Assembly (NCBI GenBank): GCA_016206385.1
Contig: JACQRS010000317.1
Span: 1-5,026, forward strand
Reading direction: 5' to 3'
Source of the DNA: Candidatus Rokuibacteriota bacterium
GTDB lineage: Bacteria > Methylomirabilota > Methylomirabilia > Rokubacteriales > CSP1-6
Length of the DNA: 5,026 nucleotides
The notes beneath the pieces were generated by a model that saw nothing but the letters and a program-made list of their open reading frames with translations, ran no database searches and had not been told where the DNA came from. The position numbers were made by a program, and so were the translations under genes. Below, piece by piece: positions 1 to 5,026 of the stretch (position 1 is the first letter of the stretch; each line of letters starts with the position of its first letter).

Positions 1-1039
1 CGTCTTCAACGTCTTCCGGTACATCACCTTCCGGACGGCGATGGCCTTCTTGACGGCGCTGGTCGTGTGCTTTGTGCTGGGCCCGTGGCTGATCCGGAAG
101 CTCCGCGAGCTCCAGTCGGGAGGCGAAACCATCCGCGAAGACACGCCGCCGAGCCACCGGGCCAAGGCCGGTACGCCCACCATGGGAGGCCTCCTGGTCC
201 TCGCGGCGATCCTTTCGTCCACGCTCCTCTGGGCCAACCTCAAAAACCGCTACGTCTGGATCGTCATCATCGCCGCGACCGGCCTCGGGCTGATCGGCTT
301 CCTGGACGACTGGCGAAAGCTGCGCACGCGGAAGGGGATGTCCGCCGGCCAGAAGTTCGGCGCCCAGCTCCTCCTGGTCGGTGCGCTGATGGGCTCGCTC
401 TATTTCTTTCCGCCCTCGGGCTTCACCACCCTCCTGGCGGTCCCCTTCTTCAAAGGCTGGCTGATCCATCTCGGCTGGCTCTGGCTTCCCTTCGCGCTCC
501 TGGTGATCGTGGGGGCCTCCAACGCGGTGAACCTGACCGACGGCCTGGACGGCCTCGCGGTCGGTCCGGTGATCATGGCGGGCGGTGCCTTTGCCGTGAT
601 CGCCTACCTCACCGGGAACTTCAAGGCCGCCGATTACCTCAGGATCGTCAACGTCAAGGGGGCCGGCGAGCTGACGGTGTTCTGCGGCGCGCTGGTGGGA
701 GCGGCCATGGGCTTTCTCTGGTTCAACACCTACCCCGCCCAGATCTTCATGGGGGACGTGGGCTCCCTGGCCGTCGGGGGGGCCATCGGGACCCTCGCGG
801 TGCTCACCAAGGCGGAGCTCCTCCTGCCGCTGATCGGCGGGCTGTACGTCGTGGAGGCGGGCTCCGTGATCATCCAGGTGGCCGCCTTCAAGCTGACGGG
901 CAAGCGCGTCTTCCGCATGGCGCCGCTCCACCATCACTACGAGCTCACCGGCTGGCCGGAGCCCAGGATCATCGTCCGCTTCTGGATCGTGTCCTTCGCC
1001 CTGGCGCTTTTGGCCCTCACCACATTGAAACTGAGATAG
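1..1039 (+). CDS. mraY: Phospho-N-acetylmuramoyl-pentapeptide transferase MraY (5' partial)
   Basis: MraY is an integral inner-membrane enzyme that transfers phospho-MurNAc-pentapeptide from UDP to undecaprenyl phosphate, giving lipid I. The first ATG in the window (41) is not the true start. The same frame is open back to base 2 and encodes VFNVFRYITFRTA just before it, which matches the conserved N-terminal FNVF-YLTFR region of E. coli MraY. By that comparison about 14 residues lie outside the window. Counting from Met at 41, visible motifs are GTPTMGG (44-50), the first aspartate pair in GFLDDWRKL (86-94), NAVNLTDGLDGLA (161-173), FNTYPAQIFMGDVGS (228-242, with the Asp equivalent to E. coli D267 at 239) and the HHH motif in APLHHHYELTGWPEPR (294-309). 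The protein ends LTTLKLR, much as E. coli ends LATLKVR. Many hydrophobic segments fit its roughly ten membrane spans. The stop is TAG at 1037-1039. murD follows after 10 nt, as is usual in dcw clusters. Identification is essentially certain. Confidence 0.98.
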   Translation, partial: VFNVFRYITFRTAMAFLTALVVCFVLGPWLIRKLRELQSGGETIREDTPPSHRAKAGTPTMGGLLVLAAILSSTLLWANLKNRYVWIVIIAATGLGLIGFLDDWRKLRTRKGMSAGQKFGAQLLLVGALMGSLYFFPPSGFTTLLAVPFFKGWLIHLGWLWLPFALLVIVGASNAVNLTDGLDGLAVGPVIMAGGAFAVIAYLTGNFKAADYLRIVNVKGAGELTVFCGALVGAAMGFLWFNTYPAQIFMGDVGSLAVGGAIGTLAVLTKAELLLPLIGGLYVVEAGSVIIQVAAFKLTGKRVFRMAPLHHHYELTGWPEPRIIVRFWIVSFALALLALTTLKLR

Positions 1040-1049
1040 CGGCGCCGTG

Positions 1050-2471
1050 ATGAGTGAAGCGGTTCTCGAAGAAATGACGGCGCGCGGATCGGCGTATCGG
1101 GAGTGGCTCAGGGGCAGGCGGGTGTCGGTGGTCGGCCTCGCCCGGAGCGGGGTCGCGGCCGTCCAGCTCCTCGTCAAGCTCGGCGCGCGGGTGACCGCTA
1201 CCGATGCCAAGCCCGTGGCGGCTCTCGCTCCGGAGGCCGGGGCCCTGGCCGGGAGCGGCGTTCGCCTGTACGCGAGTGCCCACCCGCCTGAGGCCTTTAG
1301 CGGGGCGGAGCTGGTGGTGGTGAGCCCGGGCGTGCCCAGCGACCATCCAGCGCTGGCCGCGGTCAGAGCGGGCGGGGTCCCCGTGATCGGCGAGCTGGAG
1401 CTGGCCTGGCGGGTCATGGAAGCCGACGTCATCGCGATCACGGGGACCAACGGCAAGACCACCACCACCGCCCTCGCCGGGGCGCTGCTCAAGGAGCAGA
1501 GCCGTCCCGTGCTCGTGGCGGGCAACATCGGCACCCCGCTGGCCGCCCACGCGCTCGACTTCCCGGCTGACGGGATCGTCGTGGCCGAGGTTTCGAGCTT
1601 TCAATTGGAGACGGTGGAGACGTTCCACCCGCGGGTGGCAGCGGTCCTGAACCTGACCCCGGATCACCTGGACCGGCACGGGAGCTTCGCCGTCTATGTG
1701 GCGGCCAAGGCCCGGATCTTCCAGAACCAGAGTGAGGCGGACTGCGCGGTGCTGAACTTCGACGCCCCCCCCACCGCCGCCCTGGCTGTCGGCACTCAGG
1801 CGCAGGTGGTCTTCTTCAGCCGCCAGCACTCCCTCGAGCGCGGCGTCTTCTGCCAGGACGGCTGGATCGTGGCCCGGCTCGACGGTCACCTGGAGCAGAT
1901 CTGCCCGCTCGGTGAGATCGCGCTCCGGGGCCAGCACAATGTGGAAAACGTGCTGGCCGCCACCGTCTGCGCCCTCTGGGCCGGAATGGCCCCGGGCACC
2001 ATCCGGGGCGCCATCGCACAGTTCAGGGCCGTGCCCCACCGGATCGAGTGGATCCGGGACATCCGCGGTGTGGCCTACTACAACGACTCCAAGGGGACCA
2101 ACGTGGCGTCCACCATCAGAGCCCTGGAGAGCTTCACCGAGCCCGTGATCCTCATCGCCGGCGGTCAGGGCAAAGGGCAGGACTTCGCCCCGCTCGCCGA
2201 GGCGGCCGGCGGGCGAGTTCGCCTGGCGGTGCTGATCGGCGAGGACCGGAAGAAGATCGCGAGGGCGTTGGCCGCCGTTGCCATCCCGTCCACCGAGGCG
2301 GACTCCATGGGCGAGGCGGTGAGGCTGGCCAGCGCCGCGGCCGGGCCCGGCGAGGTCGTGCTGCTGTCCCCGGCGTGCGCCTCCTTCGACATGTTCGAGA
2401 ACTTCGAGCATCGGGGTGAAGCCTTCAGGACCGCGGTCCTCGCCCCGGAGGCTGCCGGAGGGTCGCGCTGA
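1050..2471 (+). CDS. murD: UDP-N-acetylmuramoyl-L-alanine--D-glutamate ligase MurD
   Basis: MurD is a cytoplasmic ATP-dependent ligase that adds D-Glu to UDP-MurNAc-L-Ala. Numbering from ATG 1050 (473 aa), the N-terminal Rossmann-like UDP-binding domain carries VSVVGLARSG (25-34). The central ATPase domain has the P-loop TGTNGKTTTT (131-140), AGNIGTP (158-164), EVSSFQLE (180-187) and NLTPDHLDRH (201-210, His206 equivalent to E. coli H183). K220 in AAKARIF aligns with E. coli K198, the lysine that is carbamylated in MurD. The C-terminal domain shows HNVEN (296-300), YYNDSKGTN (343-351), GGQGKGQDF (371-379) and SPACASFDMFENFEHRGEAF (440-459). The start is uncertain: GTG 1047 and ATG 1050 are adjacent in frame, ATG 1074 is also possible, and none has a clear Shine-Dalgarno sequence. 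About 20 residues precede the usual N-terminus, so 1074 deserves consideration. A run of eight C at 1765-1772 does not break the frame. The stop overlaps the ftsW start by one base. Confidence 0.98.
   Translation: MSEAVLEEMTARGSAYREWLRGRRVSVVGLARSGVAAVQLLVKLGARVTATDAKPVAALAPEAGALAGSGVRLYASAHPPEAFSGAELVVVSPGVPSDHPALAAVRAGGVPVIGELELAWRVMEADVIAITGTNGKTTTTALAGALLKEQSRPVLVAGNIGTPLAAHALDFPADGIVVAEVSSFQLETVETFHPRVAAVLNLTPDHLDRHGSFAVYVAAKARIFQNQSEADCAVLNFDAPPTAALAVGTQAQVVFFSRQHSLERGVFCQDGWIVARLDGHLEQICPLGEIALRGQHNVENVLAATVCALWAGMAPGTIRGAIAQFRAVPHRIEWIRDIRGVAYYNDSKGTNVASTIRALESFTEPVILIAGGQGKGQDFAPLAEAAGGRVRLAVLIGEDRKKIARALAAVAIPSTEADSMGEAVRLASAAAGPGEVVLLSPACASFDMFENFEHRGEAFRTAVLAPEAAGGSR
2457..2462 (+). 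promoter_or_regulatory. Shine-Dalgarno sequence for ftsW, inside the murD 3' end
   Basis: GGAGGG lies 8 nt before the ATG at 2471-2473 and matches the 16S rRNA anti-Shine-Dalgarno. It lies in the last codons of murD, whose stop forms a TGATG overlap with the ftsW start. FtsW can therefore be started by reinitiation after murD and by direct ribosome binding. This supports 2471 as the start. A similar GGAGG at 2447-2451 is too far upstream to serve. Confidence 0.7.
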
Positions 2472-3571
2472 TGCCCCGGAAGCTCCGGCCGGACCCGTGG
2501 CTCTTCGGCGCCGTGGTGGTGCTGGTTTCGGTGGGCGTCGTCATGGTCTATTCCACGAGCGCCATCGTGGCCGCCGAGCGCTTCCAGGACCCGTACTTCT
2601 TCCTGAAGAAGCAGCTCTTCTGGGCCGTGCTCGGGTTCGGGTGCCTCTGGGCAGCGCTGGCAGTGGACTACCACCGCCTTGAGCGCCTCGTGGTACCGCT
2701 CCTGGCGCTGTCGCTGGCGCTCCTGGTGCTGGTGCTGATCCCCCCCTTCGGCCAGGAGATCAACGGCACGCGGCGGTGGCTCAGGTGGGGCTCGGTGTCC
2801 TTTCAGCCCGCCGAGCTGGCCAAGTTCTCCCTCGTCCTGTACCTGGCCTCCTTCTTCTGCCGCCGCCAGGACGCCATTGAGCGCTTCTGGACCGGGCTCG
2901 TCCCGCCGCTTCTCGTGGCCGGCACCATGGCGGGGCTTGTGCTGCTCCAGCCCGACCTCGGCTCCAGCTTGACCTTGGTCGCCCTGGTGTTCGGTCTTCT
3001 GTTTCTGGCCGGCGCGCGAGCCAAGCAGATCGCCCTCGTCGCCGTGTCGGCGCTCCCGCTGGTGGCCCTGGCGATCGCCACGGCGCCGTACCGCTGGAAG
3101 CGCATCGTAGCCTTCCTCGATCCCTGGGCCGACCCGCGGGGCAGCGGCTTTCAGATCATCCAGTCCTACCTGGCCCTCGGCTCCGGCGGCTGGCTCGGCC
3201 GCGGCCTCGGTGAGTCCAGGCAGAAGCTGTTCTACCTGCCCGAGCCGCACACCGACTTCATCTTCGCCGTGATCGGGGAAGAGCTGGGGCTGGCCGGCGC
3301 GCTCGCGCTGGTGGGGCTCTTCGCGGTGGTGATCTGGCGCGGGATCCGGGTCGGGCTGAGCGCTCCGGATCCCCTCGGGGCCTACCTGGCGCTGGGGCTG
3401 ACGCTGCTCCTGGCGGCTCAGACGCTGGTGAATCTGGGAGTGGTGACGGGGCTGCTGCCCACCAAGGGGCTGCCCTTGCCCTTTATCTCCTTCGGCGGCT
3501 CCGCGACCCTGACGATCATGGCGGCGATGGGGGTGCTCTTGAACATCTCCCAGCACGCGCGCACGGGATGA
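2471..3571 (+). CDS. ftsW: Septal peptidoglycan glycosyltransferase FtsW (SEDS family)
   Basis: FtsW is a SEDS-family membrane protein that polymerises lipid II into glycan strands at the division septum, working with a class B penicillin-binding protein (FtsI). The 366-aa product has a short cytoplasmic N-terminus, a first span near 11-31 containing MVYSTSA (25-31), and about ten hydrophobic segments in all. Family signatures in order are NGTRRWLRWG (98-107) with FQPAELAKFS (111-120), LLQPDLGSS (158-166), YRWKRIVAFLDPWADP (207-222), SGFQIIQS (225-232), LPEPHTDFIFAVIGEELG (256-273) and PTKGLPLPFISFGGSA (330-345). Asp262 in the HTDF motif aligns with the catalytic D297 of E. coli FtsW. The RodA paralogue is the main alternative, but the dcw location and the HTDFIFAVIGEELG and PTKGLPLPFISFGGS wording favour FtsW. 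The ATG overlaps the murD stop by one base and has a good Shine-Dalgarno. It is shorter than E. coli FtsW (414 aa), mainly through a shorter N-terminus and no C-terminal tail. murG, the usual next gene, is absent. Confidence 0.97.
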   Translation: MPRKLRPDPWLFGAVVVLVSVGVVMVYSTSAIVAAERFQDPYFFLKKQLFWAVLGFGCLWAALAVDYHRLERLVVPLLALSLALLVLVLIPPFGQEINGTRRWLRWGSVSFQPAELAKFSLVLYLASFFCRRQDAIERFWTGLVPPLLVAGTMAGLVLLQPDLGSSLTLVALVFGLLFLAGARAKQIALVAVSALPLVALAIATAPYRWKRIVAFLDPWADPRGSGFQIIQSYLALGSGGWLGRGLGESRQKLFYLPEPHTDFIFAVIGEELGLAGALALVGLFAVVIWRGIRVGLSAPDPLGAYLALGLTLLLAAQTLVNLGVVTGLLPTKGLPLPFISFGGSATLTIMAAMGVLLNISQHARTG

Positions 3572-3582
3572 GCCGTGTTTAA
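3568..3582 (+). other. Four-codon minigene overlapping the ftsW stop; possible murG start scar
   Basis: The ftsW stop TGA (3569-3571) overlaps an ATG at 3568-3570 in the ATGA arrangement typical of coupled genes. That ATG reads Met-Ser-Arg-Val and then hits TAA at 3580-3582. MurG is normally encoded exactly here, and many MurG proteins start M(S)RVLIAGGGTGGH, so the four codons could be what is left of a deleted murG. Four codons is too little to prove descent, and no Shine-Dalgarno precedes the ATG. If it is translated, it ends just past the murC start, which could help reinitiation at murC. Confidence 0.25.
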
Positions 3583-4972
3583 GAAGTACCAGCAGATCCA
3601 CTTCGTCGGCATCGGCGGCGCCGGCATGAGCGGCATCGCCGAGGTGCTCGTGAACATGGGCTACCGCGTCACGGGCTCGGATTTGAAGCGGAGCGAAGCC
3701 GTTGAGCGGCTCGCCACCCTCGGCGCCAAGGTCTTCATCGGCCACGACGGGACCCACATCGAGGGGGCGCACGTCGTGGTCTACTCCTCCGCCGTAGCGA
3801 AGGACAACGTAGAAGTGCAGGCGGCGCGCCAGCGGGGAATCCCGGTCATCCCGCGGGCGGAGATGCTGGCCGAGCTGATGCGGCTCAAGTACGGGATCGC
3901 GGTGGCCGGCACCCACGGCAAGACCACCACCACGTCCATGGTGGCGGCGGTGCTGAGCGAGGGCGGCTTCGATCCGACCGTCGTCGTGGGCGGCCGGGTC
4001 CATGGCCTCGGGGCCAACGCCCGCCTCGGCCAGGGGGAGTTCCTGGTGGCGGAGGCCGACGAGTCCGATGGCTCCTTTTTGAAGCTGAGCCCGGCCATCG
4101 CGGTGGTCACCACCGTGGACGCCGAGCACCTGGACTACTACCCGTCCATCGACGCGATCCGCGAGGTGTTCCTCCAGTTCGTCAACAAGGTTCCGTTCTA
4201 CGGGGCCGTCGTCCTCTGCCTGGACCAACCCAACATCCAGCTCATGATCCCCCGCGTGGAGAAGCGCCTGCTCAGCTACGGCCTGGAGTCGGGCGCCGAG
4301 CTCACCGCGCGCCGGGTGGCCCTCGCGGGGCTTACGTCCCGCTTCGAGGTGCTCCACCGCGGCCGGGTCCTGGGCGAGTGCCGCCTCCAGGTTCCCGGCG
4401 CCCACAACGTCCTCAACGCTCTCGCCGCCATCGCGGTGGGATTGGACCTCGAGATTCCGTTCGCGACCATGGCGAAGGCCCTGGCCGGCTTCTCAGGCGT
4501 CCAGCGGCGCTTCCAGGTCAAGGGCGAAGCACAGGGGGTGCTGCTGGTGGACGATTACGGCCACCACCCTGCCGAGATCCGGGCCACGCTGGCCGCCGCC
4601 AAGGCCGCGTTCGACCGCCGCGTGATCACGGTGTTCCAGCCCCACCGCTACACGCGCACGCTCCACCTGCGTCAGGAATTCCTGACCGCGTTCTATCAGG
4701 CCGACGTGCTCCTCGTGATGGACATCTACCCCGCGGGCGAGCCACCGATTCCGGGCGTGAACGCCCGGGACCTGGCCGCGGGTATCGCCGCCCACGGCCA
4801 CCGGGAGGTGGTGTATCTCGGAAGCGATCGCGGGGCGGTCCTGGATTACCTGTGTGAGAACACCCGGCCCGGGGACCTGGTGCTGACCCTCGGCGCCGGT
4901 GACGTGGGCCAGCTGGGCGGCGAGTTCCTGACCCGGCTGAACACCCGAGAGGGTCACCAAAGAGGAGGGTGA
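3575..4972 (+). CDS. murC: UDP-N-acetylmuramate--L-alanine ligase MurC
   Basis: MurC is a cytoplasmic ATP-dependent ligase that joins L-Ala to UDP-MurNAc, the first step of stem-peptide assembly. The 465-aa product has normal family length. The N-terminal UDP-binding fold shows IHFVGIGGAGMSGIAE (8-23) and VVYSSAV (68-74). The ATPase domain has the P-loop AGTHGKTTTT (111-120), where His in place of the Asn of MurD is typical of MurC, then EADESDGSF (160-168) and DAEHLDYY (182-189). The C-terminal domain has GAHNVLNALAA (275-285), GVQRRFQVKG (308-317), DDYGHHPAEI (326-335), FQPHRYTRT (354-362), DIYPAGEPPIPGV (383-395) and LGAGDV (439-444). The start is GTG at 3575, directly before the conserved FKKYQQIHFVGIGG. 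No upstream in-frame start is possible because the ftsW TGA is in the same frame two codons earlier. There is no convincing Shine-Dalgarno, so translation probably depends on ribosomes finishing ftsW. The fusion with murB or ddl seen in some lineages is not present. Confidence 0.98.
   Translation: MFKKYQQIHFVGIGGAGMSGIAEVLVNMGYRVTGSDLKRSEAVERLATLGAKVFIGHDGTHIEGAHVVVYSSAVAKDNVEVQAARQRGIPVIPRAEMLAELMRLKYGIAVAGTHGKTTTTSMVAAVLSEGGFDPTVVVGGRVHGLGANARLGQGEFLVAEADESDGSFLKLSPAIAVVTTVDAEHLDYYPSIDAIREVFLQFVNKVPFYGAVVLCLDQPNIQLMIPRVEKRLLSYGLESGAELTARRVALAGLTSRFEVLHRGRVLGECRLQVPGAHNVLNALAAIAVGLDLEIPFATMAKALAGFSGVQRRFQVKGEAQGVLLVDDYGHHPAEIRATLAAAKAAFDRRVITVFQPHRYTRTLHLRQEFLTAFYQADVLLVMDIYPAGEPPIPGVNARDLAAGIAAHGHREVVYLGSDRGAVLDYLCENTRPGDLVLTLGAGDVGQLGGEFLTRLNTREGHQRGG
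4963..4968 (+). promoter_or_regulatory. Strong Shine-Dalgarno sequence for murB, inside the murC 3' end
   Basis: AGGAGG lies 5 nt before ATG 4974 and is a perfect match to the anti-Shine-Dalgarno core. It is the best ribosome binding site in the window and fixes the murB start. It is embedded in the last codons of murC (Arg-Gly-Gly-stop), so the C-terminal residues of MurC are partly dictated by this signal. Confidence 0.85.
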
Positions 4973-4973
4973 C

Positions 4974-5026
4974 ATGTTAGGAGAGATCCGGGGTGAGGTG
5001 CGCTTCAAGGAGCCGCTCTCATTCCA
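4974..5026 (+). CDS. murB: UDP-N-acetylenolpyruvoylglucosamine reductase MurB (N-terminal fragment, 3' partial)
   Basis: MurB is a cytoplasmic FAD enzyme that reduces UDP-GlcNAc-enolpyruvate with NADPH to UDP-MurNAc, the substrate of MurC. Only 17 codons are visible before the window ends. They read MLGEIRGEVRFKEPLSF, which fits the stretch just before the conserved HTTFRIGGPAD motif that opens the FAD-binding domain in many MurB proteins. That motif would fall just past the edge. The start is well supported by AGGAGG 5 nt upstream and by the position one base after the murC stop. The usual murC-murB order of the dcw cluster agrees. The catalytic residues cannot be checked here, so the call rests on a short N-terminus plus context. 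Confidence 0.85.
   Translation, partial: MLGEIRGEVRFKEPLSF

Noticed and set aside
1040..1049. Possible promoter or terminator between mraY and murD
   Set aside because: The gap is only 10 nt, with no -35/-10 pair and no hairpin with a T-tract. The other junctions are even tighter.
67..1050. Alternative + strand frame inside mraY (about 327 codons)
   Set aside because: The translation is Arg/Pro/Gly-rich and featureless. It is an out-of-frame reading of mraY, whose own frame carries every family motif.
1765..1772. Run of eight C in murD (also seven C at 2740-2746 in ftsW and seven G at 776-782 in mraY) as possible slippage or phase-variation sites
   Set aside because: All three frames continue intact through family motifs, and short G/C runs are common in DNA this GC-rich. 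Nothing suggests programmed slippage.
1017..2411. Antisense open frame (about 464 codons) opposite murD
   Set aside because: It has the same low-complexity Gly/Arg/His-rich composition, no domain, and lies wholly over a confident gene.
1450..3933. Direct 19-nt identity between 1450-1468 (murD) and 3915-3933 (murC)
   Set aside because: Both copies encode the GKTTTT P-loop shared by these paralogous ligases. With strong codon bias the DNA match is expected. It is not evidence of a mobile element or recent duplication.
2165..4405. Very long antisense open frame (about 746 codons) on the - strand across murD, ftsW and murC
   Set aside because: It mirrors three well-supported genes. Its product is rich in His, Gln, Glu, Gly, Arg and Pro with no recognisable domain, as expected when the complement of GC-rich codons is read. 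High G+C makes stops rare on the other strand.

Overview
The window is a high-G+C stretch in which every gene is on the + strand. It is a segment of the bacterial division and cell-wall (dcw) cluster. In order it holds mraY (5' end cut off by the window edge), murD, ftsW, murC and the first 17 codons of murB. Coding density is close to total: the gaps are 10 nt (mraY-murD), a 1-nt overlap (murD-ftsW), 3 nt (ftsW-murC) and 1 nt (murC-murB). I see no internal promoter, terminator, RNA gene, mobile element or CRISPR array. This looks like the middle of one long operon read from a promoter upstream of the window.

The products form one pathway. MurC adds L-Ala to UDP-MurNAc and MurD then adds D-Glu, both in the cytoplasm. 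MurB supplies UDP-MurNAc by reducing the enolpyruvyl precursor. MraY moves phospho-MurNAc-pentapeptide onto undecaprenyl phosphate to make lipid I. FtsW is the SEDS glycosyltransferase that polymerises lipid II at the septum. All signature motifs I looked for are present, and no gene is frameshifted.

The host is a peptidoglycan-making bacterium with strong G/C preference at third codon positions. Gene order and protein style fit a Gram-negative-type lineage such as a deltaproteobacterium-like group or a Methylomirabilota/Rokubacteria-like group. The sequence alone does not settle this, and the assignment is an inference.

The one real departure from the textbook order is that murG is missing. 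It normally sits between ftsW and murC and makes lipid II from lipid I. Here ftsW ends 3 nt before murC. The junction contains an ATGA overlap that opens a 4-codon reading frame, Met-Ser-Arg-Val-stop, which resembles how many MurG proteins begin. It may be a scar of a deleted murG, or it may be chance. ftsW and murC also share a reading frame, separated by a single TGA and one sense codon. Otherwise the region is ordinary core genome, and I see no sign of a novel system.
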